From NCBI RefSeq assembly GCF_030656255.1, contig NZ_JAUSOE010000036.1, positions 1 through 64,000 on the forward strand: DNA of 64,000 nt, in the 5' to 3' direction. Below are positions 1 through 9,446 of the stretch, piece after piece; the stretch's first letter is position 1, and each line of letters opens with the position of its first letter. The DNA is from Brevundimonas sp. GTDB lineage: Bacteria > Pseudomonadota > Alphaproteobacteria > Caulobacterales > Caulobacteraceae. Made by a program: the position numbers and the translations under genes. The notes below the pieces were generated by a model. That model was not told where the DNA came from. It did no database searches and saw only the letters and a program-made list of their open reading frames with translations.

Positions 1-650
1 GCGCCGGTGCCGACCGTGGTCGAGGCGAAGGAAGCGTCGCCCGTCAGATAACGGTAGGTCAGGTCGATGTTGGCGCGGTCGCTGATGGCCCAAGCCAGAC
101 CGGCGATCGCCTGAGCAGCGAACTCCGTCGAGCTGTCATCGACAGCGAAGGTGGCGGCGCGGTTGGCGCGCAGGGCGCCCACGGTCTCGGTATTGACGTG
201 GTTCACGCCGGCGCCGAGGCCGACGAAGGGACGGATGCCCCAGGCTTCATAGCCGAAGTCATAGATGACATTGGCCATCAGGGTGGTCGACTCGATGTCG
301 CCTTCCGGGGAGTAGCAGCCGCCGGTCGCCGGGGTCAGGTTGCACAGGCCCTGGGTGCCGGAGACGGCGCGAACCTTGCCGATGTCGCCCGAGCGATAGC
401 CGCCTTCGAGTTCAACGCGCCAGTTGGGGTTGAAGCGATAGCCGAGACGGGCGAAAGCCGCCCAGCCGTCGTTCACTTCATAGTTCCAGTTGGCGCCCGT
501 CGTCGACGACTCGGCGTTGATGTCGTCGATGATGTGGTAGCCGGCGTCGATCGCGCCGTACCAGCCGTTCGGTTCTGCCGAAGCCGCGCCAGCAGACAGG
601 GCCAGGGCGGCCGCTGCGCTGGAGGCCAGCACGATAGTCTTCATACTCAT
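1..650 (-). CDS. Outer-membrane beta-barrel protein (OmpA-like N-terminal barrel), partial, runs off the window edge
   Basis: Minus-strand reading from ATG at 650: MSMKTIVLASSAAAALALSAGAASAEPNGWYGAIDAGYHIIDD...FARLGYRFNPNWRVELEGGYRSGD; signal peptide plus alternating beta-strand motifs. Confidence 0.75.
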   Translation of the reverse strand, partial: MSMKTIVLASSAAAALALSAGAASAEPNGWYGAIDAGYHIIDDINAESSTTGANWNYEVNDGWAAFARLGYRFNPNWRVELEGGYRSGDIGKVRAVSGTQGLCNLTPATGGCYSPEGDIESTTLMANVIYDFGYEAWGIRPFVGLGAGVNHVNTETVGALRANRAATFAVDDSSTEFAAQAIAGLAWAISDRANIDLTYRYLTGDASFASTTVGTG

Positions 651-881
651 GGGGGTTAGCCCTCCGCCTGTTCATATTGGGGCGGGTCTACCGCCTTCGC
701 GGGTCTTACCAGCGTTGCCGTGGAAGGTCGAGGCGAAAACGAGGCGGACAAGCGCGCTGAATTGATCACCGTGCTATTGATGCTACAGGTGAAATTGTCC
801 GGCGACCTTTGCTTGAACGCGTTTCCGACCCGGCTGCGACACAACGGCTGGGCGCGGAGCGGGCGTCCTGAAGCGAGGACA

Positions 882-1352
882 CTAGTCGGCGATCACCTGC
901 ATTCCCAACCATTCCGCGATCAGGGCAGGCTTGTCGTCGCCTTCGATCTCGACCGTGATCTCATGCTTCAACAACCAACGCCCAGCGCCCCGGTCTTCGG
1001 CCGACAGCAGCCGGAACCGCCCCCGAACCCTCGACCCCGCTCGCACCGGCGCCAGGAACCTGAGCCGGTCGAACCCGTAGTTGATTCCCATCGACACGCC
1101 CTCAAGCGGCGGAACGGCGTCATAACTCATGGCCGACGCCAGGCTGAGGGTCAGGAAGCCATGGGCAATGGTTCCGCCGAACGGCGTCGCCTGGGCCGCA
1201 TCGGGGTCCACATGGATGAACTGCCGATCCTCAGTGCAATCCGCGAAGGCGTCGATCCTGGCCTGACTCACCTCGAACCACTTCGATACGCCCACCTGCT
1301 GACCGACCAAACTCTGGAGTTCGCCCGTCGTCGTCCTCGCTGTCTTCGCCAT
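882..1352 (-). CDS. MaoC-like (R)-specific enoyl-CoA hydratase family protein
   Basis: ORF 882..1466; likely start MAKTART at 1352; motif FADCTEDRQFIHVDPDAAQATPFGGTIAHGFLTLSL typical of the MaoC hot-dog fold. Confidence 0.85.
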   Translation of the reverse strand: MAKTARTTTGELQSLVGQQVGVSKWFEVSQARIDAFADCTEDRQFIHVDPDAAQATPFGGTIAHGFLTLSLASAMSYDAVPPLEGVSMGINYGFDRLRFLAPVRAGSRVRGRFRLLSAEDRGAGRWLLKHEITVEIEGDDKPALIAEWLGMQVIAD

Positions 1353-1416
1353 GCGATCCCTTCCTGTCGTTTTCTGTTTGAGCGACGGTGGCTTAGACGG
1401 AGGCCGAAAGAAAGAC

Positions 1417-2394
1417 TCACCCCCTGAAACGGCCCTCGACGATCTCACCGTAGAGGGCGGCGTCAATATTGCCCCCGGATAGGACGATACCTGTGGTTCG
1501 CCCCCTCGTTTCAGACTTGCCGGAGAGCAGGGCCGCCAGGGAGACCGCCCCGCCGGGCTCGACGACCAGTTTCAGGTGACGAAAGGCGAACCGCACCGCC
1601 TCGGCCACCTCGGCGTCGGACACCGTGACCGCCCCCGCCAGCCGCCGGTTGATCGGCCAGGTCAATGCGCCCGGCATTGGGGACATCAGGGCGTCGCAGA
1701 TCGACGGCGCGCCCTCCGGATGACCGACCCGTTCTCCCGCCGAAAGAGACCGCGCCGTGTCGTCATAGGCCTCGGGCTCCACCACGATCACCTTCGTCTG
1801 CGGACTGCGTTCTGCCATGACCAGGTTGATCCCGGCCATCAGCCCGCCGCCCGAGGCGCCGCACAATAGTTGATCCATCGGCGTGTCGGCTTGATCCAGC
1901 ATCTCCAGCGCCACCGTGCCCTGGCCTTCGATAATGAAGGGATCGTCGAACGGCGGAACCAGAACCGAGCCCCGCTCGTCTGCTATCGCGGCGCCGATAG
2001 CCTCGCGGCTCTCGGTCCAGCGATCATAGAGCCGAACCTCGCCGCCGAACCCGATCACCCCCTCGACCTTCACCCGAGGCGAGTCGGACGGCATGACGAT
2101 GATGGCCGACGTCCCGACAAGGGCGGCGGCGGCCACGCCCTGGGCGTGATTGCCGGAAGAAAAGGCGACGACGCCGCGCGTCTTCTCTTCGGCGCTCAGT
2201 CGGCTGATACGGTTGTAGGCCCCGCGGAACTTGAAGGCCCCTGCCCGTTGCAGGTTCTCCGCCTTCATCAGCACCCGACCGCCGACAACCGCGTTCAATG
2301 CGGGGCTTTCGATCAACGGCGTGCGGACGGCGACGCCATAGATCTGGCGGGCGGCGTCGAGGACGCCTTCATAGCTGGGCCGGTGCGTGGTCAT
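1417..2394 (-). CDS. Threonine/serine dehydratase (PLP fold type II)
   Basis: ENLQRAGAFKFRGAYN PLP-lysine motif, SSGNHAQGVA, CGASGGGLMAG, LSGGNID. Confidence 0.88.
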   Translation of the reverse strand: MTTHRPSYEGVLDAARQIYGVAVRTPLIESPALNAVVGGRVLMKAENLQRAGAFKFRGAYNRISRLSAEEKTRGVVAFSSGNHAQGVAAAALVGTSAIIVMPSDSPRVKVEGVIGFGGEVRLYDRWTESREAIGAAIADERGSVLVPPFDDPFIIEGQGTVALEMLDQADTPMDQLLCGASGGGLMAGINLVMAERSPQTKVIVVEPEAYDDTARSLSAGERVGHPEGAPSICDALMSPMPGALTWPINRRLAGAVTVSDAEVAEAVRFAFRHLKLVVEPGGAVSLAALLSGKSETRGRTTGIVLSGGNIDAALYGEIVEGRFRG

Positions 2395-2439
2395 ATGTCC
2401 CCCTTAGCCCAAGGACTGAGCGCCGCGTAAGGCGCCGAT

Positions 2440-3951
2440 ATGGAGAGAAACCGCTTGAGCCTGATCCTCGCCATCGACCAGGGCACGACCTCGACCCGCG
2501 CCATCGCCTTCGAAATCCGCGACCAGGGCCTGCGGCCCGTGGCCGTCAGTCAGATCGAACTGGCCCAGTATTTCCCCCAGTCCGGCTGGGTCGAACACGA
2601 TGCGTCCGAGATCTGGTCCGCCGTGCTCCAGACCTGTCGTGAAGTGGTGCAGAAGGCCGGCGGCGTGGATCGTTTCGCCGCCGTGGGCCTCACCAACCAG
2701 CGCGAGACGGCGGTGATGTGGGACGCAGAGACCGGCGCGCCCCTGCACCACGCCATCGTCTGGCAGGACCGACGCACCGCCCCCGTCACCGCCCGTCTGA
2801 CCGCCGAAGGCCACGAGCCCGCCGTCCAGGCCGCGACGGGCCTGATCCTGGATCCCTATTTTTCGGCGACCAAGTTCGCCTGGCTGCTGGACGCCGTGCC
2901 GGGCGCGCGCGACCGGGCGATCCGGGGCGAGGTCAAACTGGGCACGATCGACGCCTGGTTGATCTGGAAACTGACGGGCGGCCGGGTCCACGCCACCGAC
3001 GCCTCCAACGCCGCCCGCACCGCCCTGATGGACCTGAAGACGGTGGAATGGCGTGACGATCTGTGCGCCCTGTTCGCCGTACCCCGCGCCGCCCTGCCCG
3101 TCATCGTGCCTTGCGCGGGGGTGATCGGCGAGACGGAGCCCGGCCTGTTCGGTCGCGCCCTGCCCCTGGCCGGATCCGCTGGAGACCAGCAGGCGGCCCT
3201 GGTCGGGCATGGCGCCCTGAACCCCGGCGACGCCAAGATCACCTATGGCACCGGGGCGTTCCTGGTCGCCAATGTCGGGCCGGAACCCGTCGCCTCAACC
3301 CGTCGCCTGCTGGGCACGCTGGGCTATCAGGCCGCAGGCCAGACCGCCTATGCGCTGGAGGGTTCGATCTTTTCGGCCGGCTCGGCGATTCAATGGCTTC
3401 GTGACGGGGTGAAGCTGATCTCGGAGTCCCGCCAATCCGAAGCTATGGCTCAAGGCCTGATCGACAATGGCGGGGTCTATATGGTGCCCGGTTTCACGGG
3501 TTTGGGCGCGCCCTGGTGGGAGCCTGATGCGCGGGGCGCCGTGGTGGGGCTGACGCGGGATTCCGGCCCCGCCCATTTCGTCCGCGCGGCGCTGGAGGCC
3601 CTGGCCTATCAGACGCGGGACCTGCTGGACGCCCTGGCCCAGGATGGCGCTCCGCCGCTGAAAACGCTGAAGGTCGACGGCGGCGTCACCGCCAACAGTT
3701 TCGCCATGCAGTTCGTCGCCGACATCTGCGAGGTCGAGGTCGAACGCCCGGCCTTCCAAGAAATGACGGCCCTGGGGGCCGCCCGCCTCGCCGCCCTGGG
3801 CGTCGGGCTTCTGCCGGATCTTCAGGCGCACACGACCGAGGCGCCGGCCCGCTGGAGGCCCCGCATGAAGCCGGCCGAGCGCGACCATCTGCTTTCCGGC
3901 TGGCGCCGCGCTGTAAAGGCCGCCATCATCGCCGCACCGGACCGCGCATAA
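2440..3951 (+). CDS. glpK: Glycerol kinase
   Basis: LILAIDQGTTSTRAIAF, GLTNQRET, VWQDRRTA, YGTGAFLVANVG, KVDGGVTANSF; FGGY kinase signature. Confidence 0.95.
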   Translation: MERNRLSLILAIDQGTTSTRAIAFEIRDQGLRPVAVSQIELAQYFPQSGWVEHDASEIWSAVLQTCREVVQKAGGVDRFAAVGLTNQRETAVMWDAETGAPLHHAIVWQDRRTAPVTARLTAEGHEPAVQAATGLILDPYFSATKFAWLLDAVPGARDRAIRGEVKLGTIDAWLIWKLTGGRVHATDASNAARTALMDLKTVEWRDDLCALFAVPRAALPVIVPCAGVIGETEPGLFGRALPLAGSAGDQQAALVGHGALNPGDAKITYGTGAFLVANVGPEPVASTRRLLGTLGYQAAGQTAYALEGSIFSAGSAIQWLRDGVKLISESRQSEAMAQGLIDNGGVYMVPGFTGLGAPWWEPDARGAVVGLTRDSGPAHFVRAALEALAYQTRDLLDALAQDGAPPLKTLKVDGGVTANSFAMQFVADICEVEVERPAFQEMTALGAARLAALGVGLLPDLQAHTTEAPARWRPRMKPAERDHLLSGWRRAVKAAIIAAPDRA

Positions 3952-3984
3952 GACGGGGCCGGTGCAGGAAACGACAGGCCGCCC

Positions 3985-5058
3985 ATGACCGACGCTTCAA
4001 TCGACGCCCAGACGGCGTTTTCCGGCACGCGCGAGGTCGATCCTCGCTATCGGCTGGACGAGGACGCTCTGAACGCCTGGATGGCGGTCCATGTCGCGGA
4101 CTACGCCGGCCCCCTGACTGTGCGCCAGTTCAAGGGCGGCCAGTCGAACCCGACCTATGAGCTGACCACGCCGTCCGCCGCCTATGTGCTGCGCCGCAAG
4201 CCGCCGGGGGTTCTGCTGCCAAGCGCCCATGCGGTGGACCGCGAGTTCCAGGTCATCTCCGCCCTCGCCGCCCAAGGGTTTCCAGTCGCCCGACCGCACG
4301 CCCTCTGCATGGACGAGACCGTCATCGGCTCGATCTTCTATGTGATGGACAAGGTCGAGGGGCGGATCTTCTGGGACCTGAAACTGCCCGGCCTGGCTCC
4401 GACGGAACGGCGCGCCGTCTATGAGGCTCAGACGGACGCCCTGGCCCGGCTGCACGCCTTCGATCCCGACGCCATCGGACTGTCGGACTATGGCAAGGCC
4501 GGCAACTACTTCGCTCGCCAGGTCGGCCGCTGGACCAAACAGTATCGCGCCTCAGAGATCGAGCCGATCCCGGCCATGGATCGGCTGATCGCCTTCCTGC
4601 CGGACAGTCTGCCGCCCGAGAGCCCCAGCCGCATCGTTCACGGCGATTTCCGGCTGGACAATCTGATCCTGGCGCCGGACGCGGCCGAGGTTCGGGCCGT
4701 GCTGGACTGGGAGCTGTCGACCCTGGGCGATCCGATGGCCGACTTCTCCTATCTGCTGATCGCCTGGGCCATTCCGGCGTCGCTGCGCAACGGCCTCGGG
4801 GGCGCCGACCTGGAGGCCCTGGGGATTCCGTCGGTAGAGGAGACGGTCGAACGTTATGCGGCGGCGACCGGGATGCGACCCGCCAATCTGGACTGGCTAT
4901 ACGCCTATAATCTGTTCCGGCTGGCGGCCATCTGCCAGGGCATCGCCGGCCGGGTCCGCGACGGCACGGCCGCCAGCGCCCACGCCCGCACCATGGCCGC
5001 CCAGGTCGGACCGCTCAGCGACGCGGCCTGGGGCTTTGCGAAGAAGGCCGGCGCCTAG
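3985..5058 (+). CDS. Phosphotransferase (APH) family protein, acyl-CoA dehydrogenase-associated type
   Basis: IVHGDFRLDNLILAPDAAEVRAVLDWELSTLGDPMADFSYLL kinase-like motifs. Confidence 0.88.
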   Translation: MTDASIDAQTAFSGTREVDPRYRLDEDALNAWMAVHVADYAGPLTVRQFKGGQSNPTYELTTPSAAYVLRRKPPGVLLPSAHAVDREFQVISALAAQGFPVARPHALCMDETVIGSIFYVMDKVEGRIFWDLKLPGLAPTERRAVYEAQTDALARLHAFDPDAIGLSDYGKAGNYFARQVGRWTKQYRASEIEPIPAMDRLIAFLPDSLPPESPSRIVHGDFRLDNLILAPDAAEVRAVLDWELSTLGDPMADFSYLLIAWAIPASLRNGLGGADLEALGIPSVEETVERYAAATGMRPANLDWLYAYNLFRLAAICQGIAGRVRDGTAASAHARTMAAQVGPLSDAAWGFAKKAGA

Positions 5059-5126
5059 CGCCTGGCTTTACGCAGGCTGTCTGCGACGGTAACGGCGCGT
5101 TCTGATTATCTATCCGGGGCCAGGCG

Positions 5127-6218
5127 ATGATCTTCCCAATCCTGACACGAGGGCGACGCGCCGGGGCGCTGGCGGCAGCCATCGCTTTGATCGGCGCGGT
5201 TGGACCAGCGACAGCCGGCGCGGCCGAGCCGGCGAAGTCGCCGACACAGTTCCACTGGCGGTCCTCCGCCCAGCTGATCTCGCCGCACGCCGAGGACGGG
5301 AACGGCTATTCCGCCCTCAAGGACCCGTCCATCGTCTATGTGGACGGCGAATATCATGTCTTCATGACCTCGGTCGGCGCCGAAGGGTGGCACATGGCCT
5401 ACACCCATTTCACCGATTGGTCCCAGGCCTCCGCCGCCCCCATCGTGGACCTGAAACAGTCCGGGATCGGACCCGGTTATCGCGCTGCGCCCCAGGTCTT
5501 CTATTTCGCGCCGCATAAGCTCTGGTACATGGTCTATCAGAGCGGCCCGCCCGTCTATTCGACGACAGCGACCCTGGGGGATCCGTCGTCCTGGACCGCC
5601 CCGAAACCCTTCTTCGACCAGACCCCTGACCTCATCAAGGCCGCCACGGGCGAGGAGGCCTGGCTCGATTTCTGGGTCATCTGCGACGAGACGTCCTGCT
5701 ATCTGTTCAACACCGACGACCACGGCAATCTGTTCCGGTCCCGGACCTCGATCCAACAGTTTCCGGCCGGGTTTTCCGACACGCAACGGGTCATGTCGGG
5801 GCCGCGGGACGATATCTTCGAGGCCAGCCTGCACTACCGGCTGGCCGGAACGAACACCTACCTGACCCTGATCGAGGCCATCGGACCCCAGGGACGCTAT
5901 TTCCGCGCCTGGACCAGTGATCGGCTGGACGGGGATTGGACCCTGCTGGCGGGCAGCCCGTCGGACTCCTTCGCCGGATCGGACAATGTCGTCTTCGACG
6001 GCCCGGCCTGGTCTCAGGGCGTGTCGCACGGCGAACTGGTTCGCAGCGGCTATGACCAGACCCTGACCCTTGATCCCTGCCGGCCCCTGCAGTTCCTCTA
6101 TCAGGGCCTGGAGCCCCACGCGCCCGATACAGCCTATATCGACCTGCCCTATCGCCTCGGTCTGTTGACGGCGACCGGCCCCAATCCCGTCAGCGCCCTC
6201 TGCCCGACGTCGAAGTGA
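5127..6218 (+). CDS. GH62-like non-reducing-end alpha-L-arabinofuranosidase, secreted
   Basis: Signal peptide; LKDPSIVYVDGEYHVFMTSV, WYMVYQSGPPVYSTT, EEAWLDFWVICDETSCYLFNTDDHGNLFRSRT, FEASLHYRL typical of GH62. Confidence 0.82.
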   Translation: MIFPILTRGRRAGALAAAIALIGAVGPATAGAAEPAKSPTQFHWRSSAQLISPHAEDGNGYSALKDPSIVYVDGEYHVFMTSVGAEGWHMAYTHFTDWSQASAAPIVDLKQSGIGPGYRAAPQVFYFAPHKLWYMVYQSGPPVYSTTATLGDPSSWTAPKPFFDQTPDLIKAATGEEAWLDFWVICDETSCYLFNTDDHGNLFRSRTSIQQFPAGFSDTQRVMSGPRDDIFEASLHYRLAGTNTYLTLIEAIGPQGRYFRAWTSDRLDGDWTLLAGSPSDSFAGSDNVVFDGPAWSQGVSHGELVRSGYDQTLTLDPCRPLQFLYQGLEPHAPDTAYIDLPYRLGLLTATGPNPVSALCPTSK

Positions 6219-6242
6219 GCGCGGTCGCTCGGGCGGCGTCGC

Positions 6243-6995
6243 TCAGTTTCTAACGGCGGCGCCCAGGATGCGGCGGTCCGTCTTGCCCTGGATCATCACC
6301 ACCACGGCGTCGCCGCCATGCGTCTGGGGCAGGTCGAACAGGATGGGCCGGCCGCGCCAGTCGCCGAGATTCACGATATCGCGCACCACATTGATATGGC
6401 GCACGGTCTGACCCCGGTTCTCGCCACGGCTGACCTCAACCACCTGGGGACCGGGCGTATAGGTGACGGCCAGCACCTCGGCGCCGCCTGACGGCGGACG
6501 GCCCGAGCCGATCCCGACCCGGTCGCCGGTCTCGCGGAACTCGATCTCGGGCGGCCAGACCTGACGGCCTGCCTCCTGAACGATGGCGGTTTCCAGCTCA
6601 AGGCCGCGCGCGCCGGACACCTGGCGACGACCATCGATCACCACCTGCGGGGTCGAGACGCCGCGCTGGCGCAGGGCGACACGATAATCCCGCTGGCGCT
6701 GGGTGAACTCCGGCCGGGCGAAGGTGTCGGTCCAGCCCAGATAGTCCCAGTAGTCGACGCCGTATGTCAGGGCGATCACCCCGGGCTCCGCCGCCGCCCG
6801 CTCGACCACGGCATTGGCCTCGATACAGCCGCCGCATCCCTGGGCGGTGAACAGTTCGACCACGACCGGGGGACCGGCCGTAACGGCCGGGCGCACGGGT
6901 TTGGCCCGCGCCCCGACGGGCTGGGCGATCGACCCGACGGACAGCAGGACGCCCGTCATGACCGTGGCTGCGATGACCCAGACCCTGTTTCTCAT
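6243..6995 (-). CDS. DUF1223 domain secreted protein (thioredoxin-like)
   Basis: VVELFTAQGCGGCIEANAVV...ALTYGVDYWDYLGWTDTFARPEFTQRQRDY. Confidence 0.85.
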   Translation of the reverse strand: MRNRVWVIAATVMTGVLLSVGSIAQPVGARAKPVRPAVTAGPPVVVELFTAQGCGGCIEANAVVERAAAEPGVIALTYGVDYWDYLGWTDTFARPEFTQRQRDYRVALRQRGVSTPQVVIDGRRQVSGARGLELETAIVQEAGRQVWPPEIEFRETGDRVGIGSGRPPSGGAEVLAVTYTPGPQVVEVSRGENRGQTVRHINVVRDIVNLGDWRGRPILFDLPQTHGGDAVVVMIQGKTDRRILGAAVRN

Positions 6996-7061
6996 GGCGA
7001 CGTTCTTAGCCCGCGCGGATGCGGCCGGGGGTCATAAGTGCGTGACCCGCAGCGGCAAGCC

Positions 7062-9293
7062 TCAATCCATCAGTTGCTGCGACAGATAGACATAGTGGCG
7101 GGCCCAGCGACGGGCGTTGGCCACCGGATCGGCGTCGTTCGAGTGACCGCCGGCCGTGTCCTCGTAATAGAGATGGTCGTGGCCCTGATCCCCCAGGCGC
7201 GCGGCGAACTTGCGCGCATGGCCGGGATGGACCCGGTCGTCGCGCGTGTTGGTGGTAAGATAGACACGCGGATAGGTCACGTCGGGCCGCAACTGCTGAT
7301 AGGCCGAATATCGGGCGATCCATTCCGCCTCTTCCGAAATGCGCGGGTCGCCGTATTCGCCAATCCAAGAGGCGCCGGCCGGCAGCTCGTGATAGCGTAG
7401 CATGTCCACCAGCGGGCTCTCGATCACCGCTGCGTTGAACAGTTCCGGGTGCTGGGTGATCGACACGCTGGTCAGGACCCCGCCGTTCGAGCGGCCGTAG
7501 ATGCCCAGCCGACGCGGGCTGGTGATCCCGCGCTGTTCCAGATCTCGCGCGACGGCGGCGAAGTCGTCGAAGGCGCGCTGGCGGTTTCCGTCCAGGGCCG
7601 CCTGGTGCCAGTCGGGACCGAACTCGCCGCCGCCGCGGATATTGGCCTGAACAAAGACCCCGCCCCGCTCCAGCCACAGCTTGCCCATCTCGGGTTTGTA
7701 GGCCGGGTTCAGACTGACCTGGAACCCGCCGTAGCCCAGCATGATGGTCGGGTTCGACCCGTCCAGCTTCATGTCGCGCGGACGGGTGATGAAATAGGGG
7801 ATCTTGGTCCCGTCGGTCGAGGTGGCCTCGTACTGCTCGGTCACATGGGTCGAGGCGTCGAACTTGGCCGGAGCCGATTTCAGCGGGGTCAGGCTCGCGT
7901 CGCCCGCATCGGCCAGGCTGAGAGTCGGCGGAACCAGGAAGCCTTGGGTCGAGACGAAAACCTCGCCTCGCGACTTGGACGAGTCGCCCAGGCCGACGGC
8001 GAGGTTGTCGGGAACGGCGACGGACCGCTCGTGCCAAGGGAACTCGCCTTGAGGCGTGAAGATCGAGAGGCGACCGCTGACATTGTCGTTTATGGCGACG
8101 ACGATGCGATCGGAAAGCACCCTGACATCGGCGATGGCTTGCCGTGGGGTTGGAACGAAGACCTGTGCCGCCTGATGGCTCGGTCCCGCCCGGGAACCGT
8201 CAGGCCGGTCATGTAAGCTGTCCAATGGCATCGCCATCAGGGCTCCGGCAGGCCCACCGCCATATCCGAGAAGATCCCGGCCAAAGACCTCTTCAGGCGT
8301 GAAGACCAACATGCCGTCGAGCATGCCGTAGATGCTTACCCGTTCGGGAATTCTGAGCTTATAGGTTCGCTCCCCCACCAGCCGCCACGTCTCCGACCGG
8401 AAGGTGTCCAGCGGACGGGTGATGATCACCGCCGTCACCTTGCCGTCCTTGTCGCGATAGACGGCGGGGCTGACGCCGTAGCCGCCGTCGCCCTGTTCGC
8501 CGCGATAGACCTCGGTCGCCTGGGCCAGGGTCTGGCCGCGCTTCAACGTCTTGACGATGAAGGGATAGCCGGACTCGGTCATGGTCCCGGCGCCGAAGTC
8601 GGTGGCGACCAGAAGGGTGTCACGGTCCAGCCATTCGATGCGGTGCTTGCCTTCGGGCAGGCTGAACCCGGCCCCCTCGCCTGGAGTGACGAACCGCTTG
8701 GTCGTCAGGTCGAACTCGCGAACGACCACTGCGTCCTTGCCGCCGTCGGACAGATTGATCAGGCAGCGGGTCTCGTCGGGCGCTAGGCAGTCGGCGCCCT
8801 TGAACACCCAGTCCTTGCCCTCAGCCTTGGACAGGGCGTCGATGTCCAGCAGGGTCTCCCACTGCGGCGTCGCGGCGCGGTAGCTGTCCAGCGTCGTGCG
8901 GCGCCAGACGCCCTTGGGATTGGCCGCGTCCTGCCAGAAGTTGCCGATCCCGTCGCCGAGGAAGGACGGGCCGGGGATCCGGTCGGTGGCGGTCAGGATC
9001 GCCTGAGCCTCGGCGCGGAAGGTCTCGTAGCGAGGGTCGCCGGTCAGGACGGCCAGGGATTTGCGGTTCTCCTCGGCGACGAAGGCCATGGCCTCGGCCC
9101 CGTCCACCTGCTCCAGCGCCAGATGATCGTCCGCTGCCGCGACGCCGGCCGGGGTCAGGTCGCGGGGGAAGTGGGGCGGGGACGTCTCCGAAGCGACGGT
9201 CATGGGGGAGAAATACTCTTCCATGTTCCGATTGCTCGCGCAGGCGCCGAGCAGAAGCGCCGGAATGGCGGCGGACAAGATCAGGTGACGCAT
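7062..9293 (-). CDS. Prolyl oligopeptidase family serine peptidase (S9), lipoprotein-like N-terminus
   Basis: GRSNGGVLTSVSITQHPELFNAAVIESPLVDMLRY, GYGGFQVSLNPAY, GGHSNDAD; lipobox-like LLLGACASN. Confidence 0.9.
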   Translation of the reverse strand: MRHLILSAAIPALLLGACASNRNMEEYFSPMTVASETSPPHFPRDLTPAGVAAADDHLALEQVDGAEAMAFVAEENRKSLAVLTGDPRYETFRAEAQAILTATDRIPGPSFLGDGIGNFWQDAANPKGVWRRTTLDSYRAATPQWETLLDIDALSKAEGKDWVFKGADCLAPDETRCLINLSDGGKDAVVVREFDLTTKRFVTPGEGAGFSLPEGKHRIEWLDRDTLLVATDFGAGTMTESGYPFIVKTLKRGQTLAQATEVYRGEQGDGGYGVSPAVYRDKDGKVTAVIITRPLDTFRSETWRLVGERTYKLRIPERVSIYGMLDGMLVFTPEEVFGRDLLGYGGGPAGALMAMPLDSLHDRPDGSRAGPSHQAAQVFVPTPRQAIADVRVLSDRIVVAINDNVSGRLSIFTPQGEFPWHERSVAVPDNLAVGLGDSSKSRGEVFVSTQGFLVPPTLSLADAGDASLTPLKSAPAKFDASTHVTEQYEATSTDGTKIPYFITRPRDMKLDGSNPTIMLGYGGFQVSLNPAYKPEMGKLWLERGGVFVQANIRGGGEFGPDWHQAALDGNRQRAFDDFAAVARDLEQRGITSPRRLGIYGRSNGGVLTSVSITQHPELFNAAVIESPLVDMLRYHELPAGASWIGEYGDPRISEEAEWIARYSAYQQLRPDVTYPRVYLTTNTRDDRVHPGHARKFAARLGDQGHDHLYYEDTAGGHSNDADPVANARRWARHYVYLSQQLMD

Positions 9294-9304
9294 GACTCAA
9301 ACTC

Positions 9305-9434
9305 TCCGCTCATCCCCGCGAAAGCGGAGACCCAGACCTTTGGGCGTTCGGCGTCGCCCGTTCGTACTGAACTCGATCCCAGCCGCCGAACCTTGCGAAA
9401 GAACTGGGTCTCCGCTTTCGCGGGGATGAGCGGA
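9305..9434. repeat. REP/BIME-like element: perfect 31-bp inverted arms (9305-9335 and 9404-9434) around a 68-bp centre
   Basis: CCGCTCATCCCCGCGAAAGCGGAGACCCAG ... CTGGGTCTCCGCTTTCGCGGGGATGAGCGG; spurious translation IPAKAETQ...WVSAFAGMSG is typical of proteobacterial REP repeats. Confidence 0.8.
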
Positions 9435-9446
9435 AAGAAATAGGGC

